The notes under the pieces were generated by a model, which was not told the DNA's origin, made no database searches, and saw nothing but the letters and a program-made list of their open reading frames with translations. Below are positions 47,908-57,468 of a DNA stretch of 64,000 nucleotides, one piece after another. Source of the DNA: Hyphococcus sp. GTDB taxonomy: Bacteria > Pseudomonadota > Alphaproteobacteria > Caulobacterales > Parvularculaceae. The translations under genes and the position numbers were made by a program. The stretch is from the NCBI GenBank assembly GCA_013002535.1, contig JABDJK010000008.1, positions 22,305-86,304 of the forward strand, written 5' to 3'. Within the stretch, counting starts at the first letter, position 1. The number at the start of each line of letters is the position of its first letter.

Positions 47908-48020
47908 CCAGGCAAGCCCTGTCTTCCGACATATTGTTGCGGGATTAGAAACTCTCAATTTTCGTGCGCCGGTGTGGCGAGATACCCAGATCTATTACGA
48001 TGCAGCATTAAAGGTTTATC

Positions 48021-48908
48021 ATGAAAACGTTTGAGTTCGAAACCTACGACGTCTTTACCGATCAGCGGTTCACCGGCAACCAGCTTGCAGTCGTGATGAA
48101 CGCAGACGGACTTTCCACCGAAGACATGCAGATGATTACGCGTGAATTCAATCTCGCCGAATCGGCCTTCATCCTGCCGCCGGAAAATGTAGAGAATACC
48201 GCGAGGGTCCGGATCTTTACGCCGGCCTATGAGATGCCGTTCGCCGGGCACCCAACCGTCGGAACTGCGATTGCAATTGCGCGGGCGCGAAACCTCTCGG
48301 GCCTGTTGAAGCTGGAATTAAATGCGGGGCTCTTTCCTGTCACTGTCAATCTTTCCGGCGGCGCGGCTTTTGCGGAATTTCAAAATCCTAACCTGCCGTC
48401 GGAAACCGGCGCCGCGCCGCCGGCAGATAGGTTGGAGGCGGCTTTGTCATTGCCGGCCGGGTCGATTGAAATTGGCGACCATAAGCCCCGACTCGTCGGC
48501 GCCGGTGTTGATTTTGTTTACGCAAATGCACCACTTGATGCGGTGCGCCAGGCGCGCGTCAACAGCGCGGCGTTTGAGGCGCTCGGAATCACCGAACCGG
48601 TCGGCGTTTTGCTCTATGCGAAAGGCGTCGATGCGCCGGACATCGACTTTCATGTTCGCATGTTTGCGCCGGAAGCGGGCGTCGTCGAAGACGCCGCCAC
48701 AGGATCAGCCGCGGCGGCGCTGCCCGGGCAGATAGTGTTGTGTGAAGATCTGACAGATGGCGAACATATATGGAAAATCAAACAAGGTGTTGAGATGGGC
48801 CGGCCGAGCCTGATCAACGCGCGCGTTCAAATCAAAAATGGCGCCGTCATATCTGTTCATATTGGGGGCTGCGCCGTCTTGGTGCAAAAAGGTCAGCTCT
48901 CATATTGA
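48021..48908 (+). CDS. PhzF family isomerase
   Basis: A 295-residue member of the PhzF/DAPEP fold. The N-terminal signature is YDVFTDQRFTGNQLAVV; the catalytic Glu is in EFNLAESAFILPP; the C-terminal DAATGSAAAALPG motif matches the family's phosphate-binding loop. Most members are isomerases of unknown substrate; phenazine genes are absent here. Its 3' end overlaps the convergent transporter gene by 16 nt. Confidence 0.92.
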   Translation: MKTFEFETYDVFTDQRFTGNQLAVVMNADGLSTEDMQMITREFNLAESAFILPPENVENTARVRIFTPAYEMPFAGHPTVGTAIAIARARNLSGLLKLELNAGLFPVTVNLSGGAAFAEFQNPNLPSETGAAPPADRLEAALSLPAGSIEIGDHKPRLVGAGVDFVYANAPLDAVRQARVNSAAFEALGITEPVGVLLYAKGVDAPDIDFHVRMFAPEAGVVEDAATGSAAAALPGQIVLCEDLTDGEHIWKIKQGVEMGRPSLINARVQIKNGAVISVHIGGCAVLVQKGQLSY

Positions 48909-49912
48909 TCCGCATCAACAGCCACCGGCGCCATCTCTCCCGTTGACGCTGTCGCCGCTTCGGACGTCGCGGTTGATCGCCCCTGACGTTGGCTGATGGC
49001 GACGCCAAGCAGAATTATCGGCAGCGCTATGAAGACGCTCGTTTCAAGACGCTCGTTAAACAGGGCCGCGCCGATAGCGACGGCCCATAACGGCACGAGA
49101 TAATTTGCAAGCGCCATAAAGCCTGCGCCCGCGCGTTGAATGATAATTATAATGATAATTCCAGCGGCGCCTGTTGGCCCGAGGCCGAGGGCGACGACAT
49201 TGATTAAGCCGCCAAGCGACCAGGTCGACGGGTCCAATTCCACAAAGAAAAGCGCCGGCGTTGACATGATTGCAGCGCAAAAAAGCGTTCCCGCTGCGAA
49301 TGCCCGCGGTCTCACATAAGGGGCCCGGCGCGTCATCACTGCGCCGCCTGCGTAACAAAGCGTTGCGATTAGGACCGCTATCTGCGCGCCAAGCGCGCTA
49401 TTTTCAATATCGCCAAGGATCTCCGGTCCCATCAAAATTAGAACACCGATGAGGCCCAGAATAAATCCGACGATTTTTTTTACGCCTAATGATTCGCTGG
49501 CGAAGAAATAAGCGAGCATCACCGTCCAGATCGGCATGAACGCCATGTAAACGCCGGCAAGCCCGCTCTCGATATGTTGCTGCGCCCATGGAAAGATGAA
49601 GAAAGGCGCGAAATACGCGACAGCGGCGATGGCGATAATCCAGCGCCATTCTTGGCTGACTGTAACGCTGGCTTTGCCGCGAACAAAAAAATCAGGAAAT
49701 CGCCGACCGGCATGTTTCATCACAACGATCATCACCAGTGCGCCGACCCAGAGCCGTCCGACCGTCACAACAATTGGTGGTATTGTCTCAACCGCTACAC
49801 GGATCATGGCGAAGGCAGATCCGCCGAGGCTCACCAGTAAAATGAGGAGCGCCCAGTCAGCCGCGCTGGCGCCCGGTTGTTGAGCCTTTGAAATTTCCTG
49901 CGATTGCGTCAA
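48893..49912 (-). CDS. DMT superfamily (EamA) transporter
   Basis: A 339-residue permease with about ten membrane helices in two EamA repeats (helices from ADWALLILLVSLGGSAF and from GALIAVLIATLCYAGGAVMTRRAP-like segments). A Ser/Thr/Ala-rich tail lies at the C terminus. It probably exports a small metabolite. The start is a TTG without a strong ribosome site, because no ATG precedes the first helix. It is convergent with phzF. Confidence 0.9.
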   Translation of the reverse strand: MTQSQEISKAQQPGASAADWALLILLVSLGGSAFAMIRVAVETIPPIVVTVGRLWVGALVMIVVMKHAGRRFPDFFVRGKASVTVSQEWRWIIAIAAVAYFAPFFIFPWAQQHIESGLAGVYMAFMPIWTVMLAYFFASESLGVKKIVGFILGLIGVLILMGPEILGDIENSALGAQIAVLIATLCYAGGAVMTRRAPYVRPRAFAAGTLFCAAIMSTPALFFVELDPSTWSLGGLINVVALGLGPTGAAGIIIIIIIQRAGAGFMALANYLVPLWAVAIGAALFNERLETSVFIALPIILLGVAISQRQGRSTATSEAATASTGEMAPVAVDADQYES

Positions 49913-49962
49913 TGGGGCCGACTCATGCGACTTCTAGCCAGTCAATAATCGAGGAACGGATA

Positions 49963-50592
49963 TTGAACCACCCGAAAAACGCTATCGATCCGTTTTTCTA
50001 CCTCGGCGCTGCTTTTAACCTGATCATCGCCTGGCAGTATTTTCGGTTATGGTCGTCGCCGGGACCGGATGACGGTGAATTGATCGTCAGCTTCGCGACA
50101 CTCATGGCGTTCGAATTTGTAATGGTGCATTCAGGCGTCTTCATGGCGGTATTCCCGCGCAAGTGGTCTTTGCTTGTTTTCTTTCCTTTTTACGGATTAT
50201 TCGCGCTCGCGTTTTCTGCGTCGATGCCGAACAACTTAATATTGTGGGTGTATCTGATCGCCGTTGCAGGGCGCATGCGTTTCGCGTTTCAGGACGTTCC
50301 AATCGGCGAACGGGTGCGATTGATTATTCGCAGTGCAATTGCGGCGTTTTTCTACCTCGTCCTGACTTTTGCCGTTGCAATCGGTGCGCCAACCGTTCCG
50401 GAATTGGGACTCACGCAGGAATTCCTCAATTCGATCGGGTATTTCGATATTTCTGACACGGGCGGATTGTTCATCGACGAGCCCAAGACCGCGCTGTCGC
50501 TAGGCGTATTTTATTTTATAGCCATTACTGTCATGGAATGGTTCGTTGCGCGAATCAAAACCGGCGCGCTGCAAGAAATGGCGCCAACTTAA
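49963..50592 (+). CDS. Polytopic membrane protein of unknown function
   Basis: A 209-residue protein with about six hydrophobic segments (FFYLGAAFNLIIAW, VMVHSGVFMAVF, SLLVFFPFYGLFALAF, LILWVYLIAVAG, AAFFYLVLTFAVAI, LGVFYFIAITVMEWFV). A TTG at 49963 has GAGG eight nt upstream and fits the start; an ATG at 49912 would overlap the divergent transporter start. I recognise no family. Confidence 0.75.
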   Translation: MNHPKNAIDPFFYLGAAFNLIIAWQYFRLWSSPGPDDGELIVSFATLMAFEFVMVHSGVFMAVFPRKWSLLVFFPFYGLFALAFSASMPNNLILWVYLIAVAGRMRFAFQDVPIGERVRLIIRSAIAAFFYLVLTFAVAIGAPTVPELGLTQEFLNSIGYFDISDTGGLFIDEPKTALSLGVFYFIAITVMEWFVARIKTGALQEMAPT

Positions 50593-50631
50593 GCGAATAG
50601 CTGATCAAATAATTAAATCAGAATTCATGGC

Positions 50632-50716
50632 TTGACCATGAAGCGCGCCATAGCCCATACCGTCGGTGGGCCACGCCTCCCCAACGGGGCGCGAGCCATC
50701 TGGAAGGATGGAGTAA
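50632..50716 (+). promoter_or_regulatory. Structured leader of serC-serA (serC RNA motif candidate)
   Basis: Three hairpins in a row precede serC: GCCCA...TGGGC, a CCCC/GGGG stem in CGCCTCCCCAACGGGGCG, and CCATC/GATGG whose loop and 3' arm contain the GGAAGGA ribosome site. A conserved cis-regulatory serC motif is known upstream of alphaproteobacterial serC-serA operons, so this position fits. I cannot match the consensus base by base. Confidence 0.5.
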
Positions 50717-50717
50717 C

Positions 50718-51887
50718 ATGACCAAACCAAAGCCGCCGGCGCGCCCGGCGCAACCCTCGTTCTCGTCGGGTCCCTGCGCCAAGCGTCCGGGCTGGACGTC
50801 ATCAAACCTCGACAATGAAACTCTCGGTCGCTCGCACCGATCGAAAATTGGCAAAGCGCGGCTGAAGGAAGCCATCGACCGTACGCGAGCGTTGCTCGGC
50901 GTTCCCGATGATTATCGCATTGGCATCGTGCCGGCGTCGGACACAGGCGCTGTCGAGATGGCCATGTGGTCAATGCTGGGAACGCGGCCCGTCGATATGC
51001 TTGCCTGGGAAAGCTTTGGCGCAGGCTGGGTGAGCGACGCTAAAAACCAATTGAAACTTAAGGCCCGCATTCTCGACGCGCCCTATGGAGATATCGCGGA
51101 CCTTTCCGCAGTGGATCCGGATCATGATGTTGTTTTCACCTGGAATGGTACGACATCGGGCGTACGCGTTCCCAATGCTGACTGGATTTCGCAAGACCGC
51201 AAGGGCGTCGTCATATGCGATGCAACGTCGGCGATATTCGCGCAACCGCTCGACTGGCCGAAGCTCGATGTGGTGACTTACTCTTGGCAGAAAGTATTAG
51301 GCGGGGAGGGCGGACACGGCGTTCTAGTCCTGTCGCCGCGTGCGGTGGAACGGCTTGAAAATTATGCGCCGCCGCGTCCCTTGCCGAAAATTTTCCGGCT
51401 TACCAAAGGCGGTAAACTGATCGAAGGGATATTCGAGGGCGCCACGATCAACACGCCGTCAATGCTGTGCGTCGAAGACTATATTGATGCGTTGAAATGG
51501 GCGGCGGGTCTTGGCGGTCTGGAGGCTTTGCACGGGCGCTGCGACGCGAATGCAGCGGCGCTCGATGAATGGGTCAGCAACACCTCCTGGATCGATTATC
51601 TTTGCATTGACCCGGAAAACCGCTCCAACACGTCGGTTTGCCTCAAGATTGTCGACAAAAAATTCGCAAAGCTCGATGAAGCCGAACAGCGCAAATTCGT
51701 TAAGGCAATGACCGACCGCCTCGACGCGGAGGGCGCTGCTTATGACATCGGCGGCTATCGCGACGCGCCGCCGGGCCTTCGCATCTGGTGTGGCGCAACG
51801 GTTGAACGCGGCGATATTGACGCGCTGACGCCATGGCTCGATTGGGCCTATGCCGTCGTCAAAAAAGAACTCAAATCCAACACTTAA
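50718..51887 (+). CDS. serC: Phosphoserine aminotransferase
   Basis: A 389-residue class V PLP enzyme of the alphaproteobacterial type, making 3-phosphoserine from 3-phosphohydroxypyruvate. It starts with [14 protein letters not shown]; the PLP lysine is K192 in [32 protein letters not shown] is conserved. It is cotranscribed with serA (18-nt gap) behind a structured leader. Confidence 0.97.
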   Translation: MTKPKPPARPAQPSFSSGPCAKRPGWTSSNLDNETLGRSHRSKIGKARLKEAIDRTRALLGVPDDYRIGIVPASDTGAVEMAMWSMLGTRPVDMLAWESFGAGWVSDAKNQLKLKARILDAPYGDIADLSAVDPDHDVVFTWNGTTSGVRVPNADWISQDRKGVVICDATSAIFAQPLDWPKLDVVTYSWQKVLGGEGGHGVLVLSPRAVERLENYAPPRPLPKIFRLTKGGKLIEGIFEGATINTPSMLCVEDYIDALKWAAGLGGLEALHGRCDANAAALDEWVSNTSWIDYLCIDPENRSNTSVCLKIVDKKFAKLDEAEQRKFVKAMTDRLDAEGAAYDIGGYRDAPPGLRIWCGATVERGDIDALTPWLDWAYAVVKKELKSNT

Positions 51888-51905
51888 AAAATTAGGGGCA
51901 ACCCC

Positions 51906-53486
51906 ATGCCGAAAGTACTCGTTTCTGATGCGCTTAGCGATACAGCTGTGCAAATATTTAAAGACCGCGGCGTCGAGGTCGATTTTGAACCAATGCTCGG
52001 CAAGGACAAGGATGCGCTTCTCGCAAAGATCGTCGACTATGACGGTCTCGCGATACGTTCAGCGACCAAGGCGACCGAGAAGTTGATTGCCGCAGGCAAA
52101 AACCTGAAAGTTATCGGCCGCGCCGGCATCGGCGTTGATAATGTCGATATTCGCGCAGCAACAGCGGCAGGCATTGTCGTCATGAACACGCCTTATGGCA
52201 ATGCGATAACAACAGCCGAACACGCCATCGCCATGATCTTTTCGCTGATGCGAAAAATTCCGCAAGCCAATCAATCGACCCATGACGGCAAATGGGAAAA
52301 GTCGAAGTTTATGGGCGCCGAGGTCTTCGGAAAAACACTGGGATTGATTGGTTGCGGCAACATTGGATCAATCGTCGCCGACCGTGCTATCGGGTTGAAG
52401 ATGCGCGTCGTTGCGTATGATCCATTCCTGACAGACGAACGAGCGTTGGAATTGGGTGTCGAAAAATCGGACCTCGACGGTCTGCTGGCAAGGGCTGATA
52501 TCATTACGCTTCACACGCCTCTGACCGACCAGACTCGCAACATATTAAACGCAGATGCATTTAGAAAAATGAAAAAAGGCGTCTATGTCGTCAATTGCGC
52601 GCGCGGCGGGCTTGTCGACGAAGCGGCGCTCAAACAGGCGTTGGACGACGAACGCGTCGCTGGCGCGGCGTTGGATGTTTATGAATCCGAACCGGCAACG
52701 GATCATGCGCTATTTGGTCATCCTTCGGTTGTTGCGACGCCGCATCTTGGCGCCTCTACGAAAGAAGCCCAGGAAAATGTTGCGATCCAGATCGCCGAAC
52801 AGATGTCAGATTACTTAATGCGCGGCGCGGTAACGAATGCGTTAAACTCGCCGTCTGTGACTGCGGAAGAGGCGCCGAGATTAAAACCATTCATTGCGCT
52901 CGCGGAAAATCTCGGCGCTTTTGCCGGGCAACTTAGCGAACACGCAATCGAAAAAATTGAAGTTAGTTATGAAGGCGACGTTGCAAAATTGAACACCAAA
53001 CCGCTAACGGCGTCAGTCATAGCGGGCGTATTAAAACCAATGTTGGCCGAGGTGAATATTGTCAATGCGTCGGTGATCGCCAAAGAGCGCGGCATTTCAA
53101 TTTCAGAAACTCTTACAGACGATGCGGATGCTTATGATAGCGTTATCCGGTTGAATATTGTTACCGAATTTCATGAACGCGGCGTGTCCGGCACGGTGTT
53201 TGGCGCCGCGTCGCGTATCATTGATATTAAAGGCGTTGCGATGGAAGCCGGTTTTGCACCATTCATGCTTTATACAACGAATTTCGATAAGCCGGGTTTT
53301 ATCGGTTCTCTCGGCGCTGCCTTGGGCGAGGCAGGCGTTAACATTGCAACCTTTAACCTTGGTCGTTCGGGACCCGGTGAAGAGGCGATAGCCCTGGTCG
53401 CGGTTGATGATCCGATCAGCGATGCCGTTCTAGACAGGTTACGCGCTTTACCCCATGTGCAGCAGGCAAAGGCGCTGGAATTCTAG
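51906..53486 (+). CDS. serA: D-3-phosphoglycerate dehydrogenase, long form
   Basis: A 526-residue enzyme starting serine synthesis. The NAD fold has GLIGCGNIGSIVADRA and the catalytic region GASTKEAQENVAIQIAEQ with His in ATPHLGAS. It has an intervening ASB domain and a C-terminal ACT domain (FDKPGFIGSLGAALGEAGVNIATFNLGR), as in the long form, which may bind serine. It follows serC directly. Confidence 0.97.
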   Translation: MPKVLVSDALSDTAVQIFKDRGVEVDFEPMLGKDKDALLAKIVDYDGLAIRSATKATEKLIAAGKNLKVIGRAGIGVDNVDIRAATAAGIVVMNTPYGNAITTAEHAIAMIFSLMRKIPQANQSTHDGKWEKSKFMGAEVFGKTLGLIGCGNIGSIVADRAIGLKMRVVAYDPFLTDERALELGVEKSDLDGLLARADIITLHTPLTDQTRNILNADAFRKMKKGVYVVNCARGGLVDEAALKQALDDERVAGAALDVYESEPATDHALFGHPSVVATPHLGASTKEAQENVAIQIAEQMSDYLMRGAVTNALNSPSVTAEEAPRLKPFIALAENLGAFAGQLSEHAIEKIEVSYEGDVAKLNTKPLTASVIAGVLKPMLAEVNIVNASVIAKERGISISETLTDDADAYDSVIRLNIVTEFHERGVSGTVFGAASRIIDIKGVAMEAGFAPFMLYTTNFDKPGFIGSLGAALGEAGVNIATFNLGRSGPGEEAIALVAVDDPISDAVLDRLRALPHVQQAKALEF

Positions 53487-53557
53487 TGCTGCGCCGTCTA
53501 ATTATCGGCACAAAGAGTTTGAACAATCTTTGGCGGTAAGTTGAAAGATAATGATCC

Positions 53558-54157
53558 ATGTCCAAGACAATTGAATTTCTGTTCGATTTCGGAAGCCCGA
53601 ATGCATATCTTTCCTATCCGCTGATCAAGGGCATCGCGGAGCGCCATGGGGCGTCGCTGGAGATCACGCCGATTCTTCTTGGCGGTCTTTTCAAAATCAC
53701 TGGCAATCAGGCGCCCATGGTCGCCTTTGGCCGCATTCCGAACAAAATCGCATATGAAATGCTCGAGATGAAACGCTTCATCGAAAAGCACGGGCTTTCA
53801 AAATTCAAGATGAACCCTTTCTTTCCCGTCCATACCGTCTTGATCATGCGTGGGTTGATCGCCGCGAAAGAAGCTGGCGTTGATGAGTCTTATATCAACG
53901 CAGTGTTGACCGCTATTTGGGAAGACGAAAAAAACATGTCTGAAGAGGCAGTCGTGCGAGAGGTTCTTGAAAGCGCAGGCCTTGACGCCAATCGCCTGTT
54001 AATCGAGGCTGTCTCAAACCCGGTCAAAGAGAAACTAAAATCGAATACACAAGTCGCTGCTAACCGCGGCGCCTTTGGAATACCGACATTTTTTATTGGA
54101 AGTGAAATGTTTTTCGGCAAGGAACGCCTGGCGCAAGTTGAAGAGGCGCTGGGATAA
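53558..54157 (+). CDS. 2-hydroxychromene-2-carboxylate isomerase family protein (DsbA fold)
   Basis: A 199-residue kappa-class GST-like protein. The DsbA-type start EFLFDFGSPNAYLSYP carries the nucleophilic Ser in place of CxxC. GIPTFFIGSEMFFGKERL is the cis-Pro and C-terminal signature. The family isomerises HCCA with glutathione in naphthalene degradation, but general alphaproteobacterial members lack that pathway context, so the substrate is unknown. Confidence 0.92.
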   Translation: MSKTIEFLFDFGSPNAYLSYPLIKGIAERHGASLEITPILLGGLFKITGNQAPMVAFGRIPNKIAYEMLEMKRFIEKHGLSKFKMNPFFPVHTVLIMRGLIAAKEAGVDESYINAVLTAIWEDEKNMSEEAVVREVLESAGLDANRLLIEAVSNPVKEKLKSNTQVAANRGAFGIPTFFIGSEMFFGKERLAQVEEALG

Positions 54158-54163
54158 AGATTT

Positions 54164-54703
54164 TTATTCGGCGTCGACAGGCTTCCGCTTATAAATGCCG
54201 GTAAACCAGCCGACCCATTCTTCTTTCGCAGCGTCAAATTGTTCGAAATGTTGGCGCACAGTTTCGTCGTCTCGCAGCGTCCATATGCCTTTGAATTTTT
54301 CGGTACTGCCGCCGCGATAGGAAATGTCGCCCTCCAGCACCATTTCGCCGTCTTCATTCAGACCGCCCGCGTAATCGATTGTGCCGAAACCGCTGACCCA
54401 GACTTGGCGCCATTTCTTCATGCCGGGGTCATAAAAATTATAACTCTGTCCGGTGCCGCCTTGAACATCGGTCCAGCGCTCGACGATAAGACAACCATTC
54501 TCTTCAACGGTGATGGAGTTGTCGCCGCTTTTGACTTCCTTGCCTTCCGGCGTTCTGCCAAACACCTCCCATTCGCCGAGCCAGAAATCAAAGGCGCGGT
54601 AGACCTCGTCCTGGCAAGGCGGCGGCGGGGCTTCGTCCTGAGCGACCGCAGCGCCAGTGGAGATTACGAGCGCAGCAATGGCGCCAATGGTTCGTGAATG
54701 CAT
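54164..54703 (-). CDS. Exported lipocalin-like protein (DUF1579-like)
   Basis: A 179-residue protein with a signal peptide (1-21, ending AVA). A beta-rich domain begins FDFWLGEWEVFGR and includes GCLIVERWTDVQGGTGQSYNFYDP, KKWRQVWVSG and WTLRDDETVRQHFEQFD. This layout is that of DUF1579/lipocalin-like proteins. It is convergent with the isomerase gene (6 nt apart). Function unknown. Confidence 0.85.
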   Translation of the reverse strand: MHSRTIGAIAALVISTGAAVAQDEAPPPPCQDEVYRAFDFWLGEWEVFGRTPEGKEVKSGDNSITVEENGCLIVERWTDVQGGTGQSYNFYDPGMKKWRQVWVSGFGTIDYAGGLNEDGEMVLEGDISYRGGSTEKFKGIWTLRDDETVRQHFEQFDAAKEEWVGWFTGIYKRKPVDAE

Positions 54704-54913
54704 GATGGTCCCCTTTGTTCAGCCATTTCCTTGCTCGCACAAAAGCCAATAAAATGCGCGTCGCATAGGGTCAAATCGATTAACTGTGCCCCGGCTGCGG
54801 CGCCCTGCTAGGGCGCGGGTAAAAATGTCGTCTCTACGCTCGGAGTTCGATTGACCGGTCATTTAAAGCGCTTATGGTGCGCCGCGAATTCCCGAATTTC
54901 CAGGAGAGATTTG

Positions 54914-56206
54914 ATGGCCGACGCAACGGTGATCGGCGCCCAGTGGGGCGATGAGGGCAAGGGCAAGATCGTTGACTGGCTGTCGGCGCGTGCGGATGTC
55001 GTTGTACGTTTTCAGGGCGGCCACAATGCCGGTCATACGCTGGTGATCGACGGCGCCGTCTATAAGCTTTCGCTGTTGCCGTCCGGGGTTGTTCGAAAGG
55101 GCTGCAAGGGCGTTATCGGATCTGGTGTCGTCGTTGATCCATTCGCATTGATTGCTGAGATGGACCGGATCGCCGAGCAAGGCGTTGAAGTGACGCCGGA
55201 GAATTTGTCAATCGCTGAAAACGCAACGCTGATCCTGCCCGTACACCAGGAGCTTGATGCCTTGCGTGAGGGCGCCGCGACCGGCGTCAAGATCGGGACG
55301 ACGAAGCGAGGTATCGGCCCGGCTTACGAAGACAAGGCCGGGCGCCGGGGTTTGCGCGTGATTGATCTGGCGCAGCCGGAAACCATTCGTGCAAAGATTG
55401 ATAATCTTTTGACGCATCATAATGCACTGCGCCGCGGTTTCGGCGCCGATGATTATGACGCTGGTGCGCTTTTCGATGCCTTGATGGAAGTCGCGCCAAA
55501 GATCACGCCATTTGCACGGCCCGTCTGGCGCGATCTTGACGAGGCGCGAAAAGCCGGCAAACGGATTTTGTTCGAAGGCGCGCAAGGCGTGCTCCTAGAC
55601 GTTGATCACGGCACCTATCCATTTGTGACTTCTTCCAACACCGTTGCAGGGCAAGCGGCGACGGGCTCCGGCTCCGGCCCGCGGGCTGTCGGCTATGTGC
55701 TCGGCATCGTCAAGGCCTATACGACGCGGGTCGGCGAGGGGCCGTTTCCAACCGAACTTCAGGACGAGATTGGCCAGCGCCTTGGAGAGCGCGGCCATGA
55801 ATTCGGCACCGTTACCGGGCGCCAGCGCCGCTGCGGCTGGTTTGATGCAGCGCTTGTGCGCCAGACGTTGAAGATATCCGGCGTCGATGGAATTGCGCTC
55901 ACCAAGCTCGACGTCCTCGATGGGTTTGATGAGCTGAAGGTGTGCGTTGCCTACGATATCAATGGGGAGCGCTATGATTACTTACCCGCCGGGATGGACA
56001 ATCAGGCGGCGGCAAAACCAATCTATGAAACCATGAGCGGTTGGTCCGGCACAACGGAACGTGCACGCTCCTGGGCGGACCTGCCAGCTGAGGCTGTCAA
56101 ATATGTCCGCCGCATTGAAGAATTAATTGAAACGCAAGTGGCGCTTGTCTCAACAAGCCCTGAGCGGGACGATGTAATTTTGATGAAGGATCCGTTTGAG
56201 GGGTAA
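54914..56206 (+). CDS. purA: Adenylosuccinate synthetase
   Basis: A 430-residue GTP-dependent enzyme of AMP synthesis. It starts [18 protein letters not shown]; the IMP and GTP motifs include [33 protein letters not shown] and [11 protein letters not shown]. The ATG at 54914 has CAGGAGAG upstream. The 210-nt upstream region includes a CGCCCT/AGGGCG hairpin. Confidence 0.98.
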   Translation: MADATVIGAQWGDEGKGKIVDWLSARADVVVRFQGGHNAGHTLVIDGAVYKLSLLPSGVVRKGCKGVIGSGVVVDPFALIAEMDRIAEQGVEVTPENLSIAENATLILPVHQELDALREGAATGVKIGTTKRGIGPAYEDKAGRRGLRVIDLAQPETIRAKIDNLLTHHNALRRGFGADDYDAGALFDALMEVAPKITPFARPVWRDLDEARKAGKRILFEGAQGVLLDVDHGTYPFVTSSNTVAGQAATGSGSGPRAVGYVLGIVKAYTTRVGEGPFPTELQDEIGQRLGERGHEFGTVTGRQRRCGWFDAALVRQTLKISGVDGIALTKLDVLDGFDELKVCVAYDINGERYDYLPAGMDNQAAAKPIYETMSGWSGTTERARSWADLPAEAVKYVRRIEELIETQVALVSTSPERDDVILMKDPFEG

Positions 56207-56308
56207 TCGGTCCTGCAAAACCGTTTGTCGCTCTCATTTATTTGAGGCGCGCCAGTCTGGCGAAAGGCGCGGTAATCGCCTAAAATTACCGTGTTACGGA
56301 GCGACAAA

Positions 56309-56773
56309 ATGAAAAAGCGTCTGAAAAACCTTTTATTCCCGGCGATTGTGGTGATCGGCATTGGTGTTTTCGCCATGTCCGATCGCGGCTCGGCGAGTGA
56401 TGCAGAATACACCTATCAGGGCGAACCAGAGGTCATCGCTGCGACGTTTGCGTCCGCCTGGTGTTCTTCCTGCAAGATTTTAAAACCGCGCCTCGCCGAT
56501 GTGATTCCTGAGTTTTCCGATAAGCCGGTTAAATTTATCGAATTTGATTTTACCTTTGGCCAGCGCGACGAGATTGACGAGCAAGCCGCACAAGAAGGCG
56601 TCAGCGATCTTTATAAGGACTATAAAGGCGCCACAGGATTTACGTTGTTGATCGATAAAGACACTGGCGAAATCCTCGACAGTTTGACGATGAACCATTC
56701 TTCTAAAGCCATGCGCAGCGCCATTGCGCAATCGATCGCGATTGCATCGCGCGATGACGATAAATCTAATTAG
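56309..56773 (+). CDS. Membrane-anchored thioredoxin-like protein
   Basis: A 154-residue protein with an N-terminal signal anchor (about 8-24) and a thioredoxin fold with the redox motif WCSSC (C52 and C55). The central part has KFIEFDFTFGQRDEIDEQA and the cis-Pro position is not clear. It acts in periplasmic thiol exchange, substrate unknown. The ATG at 56309 has GGAG upstream. Confidence 0.87.
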   Translation: MKKRLKNLLFPAIVVIGIGVFAMSDRGSASDAEYTYQGEPEVIAATFASAWCSSCKILKPRLADVIPEFSDKPVKFIEFDFTFGQRDEIDEQAAQEGVSDLYKDYKGATGFTLLIDKDTGEILDSLTMNHSSKAMRSAIAQSIAIASRDDDKSN

Positions 56774-56899
56774 TTTTTATACGGATCAATTTTATCCTAG
56801 CGCAAAATTTGATAAAATTCGCTCTTAATTCGACGTAACTTGATATTTGCGGCCGCCGATTTTTCTTGCCAAATTTTCTTTTTTGATGCAGAGTTTAAC

Positions 56900-57102
56900 T
56901 GTTCCGAGGGGCGTCCCGCCTGTCGCCAGTGAGCGACGAACTTGTGCGACGCGCAACTCAAACGGACGCTGCAAACGGCCGCCCGCTGCCGGGTATGGCT
57001 AGCCGCGCCACGCGAGCAATGTGCGCCAGGAAGTAATGGGCAATGGGACTGAGAAGGACCCTTCGAACCTGATCCGGATCATGCCGGCGCAGGAACGGAA
57101 CA
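56900..57102 (+). promoter_or_regulatory. TPP riboswitch with 127-nt insertion in the L3 loop
   Basis: P1 TGTTCCG (56900-56906) pairs perfectly with CGGAACA (57096-57102). P2 AGGG(G) (56907-56911) pairs with ACCCT (57058-57062). P3 is reduced to TCCC (56914-56917) / GGGA (57045-57048), followed by CTGAGA. P4/P5 has GAACCTGATCCGGATCATGCC and CGCAGG. L3 (56918-57044) is 127 nt, with its own GTCGC/GCGAC hairpin. No thiamine gene follows within 1 kb. Confidence 0.88.
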
Positions 57103-57104
57103 CT

Positions 57105-57468
57105 TATGGTTCAACGGTTTAGCGATTGACGCCGTTGGCCGTGGGTCGATTTTCTCATCGCCGGATCCCAAAGGCTTAAGCTGCGGTGAGGAGGCCGGCC
57201 CAAGCTTTAGAGCGTATGGTTGCGTATTTCAGGCGGCGTTATAGCGATTTTTTTTGGCCTCGCCGATATTGGCATTCGGCGGCAACGAGAATATGGCCAT
57301 TTTGTCTGTTTCACATGGCGCCATCTGCTCGCTGATATTGAAAACTTTCTTCCCAAGCCTAAACTGACGCCAGCGCTTTGAGAGAGATGCGCGTTTTCAC
57401 AATTTGGCAAAACCGCTTTTCGCAGGTATCGCGATGATTCATGCGTTGTGGCGGCCTTGGAGAGAGAC
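57105..57468 (+). other. 364-nt stretch after the TPP riboswitch without recognisable gene
   Basis: An ATG at 57106 opens only seven codons (MVQRFSD). A 52-codon frame from a TTG near 57217 (ending PKPKLTPAL) and the opposite-strand frame lack ribosome sites and known content. The stretch may be the remains of a thiamine-regulated gene or an untranslated leader reaching the beta-hydroxylase gene. Confidence 0.45.

Noticed and set aside
54851..54913. Longer start for purA
   Set aside because: The added 21 residues are not part of the enzyme, and the ribosome site CAGGAGAG points to the ATG at 54914.
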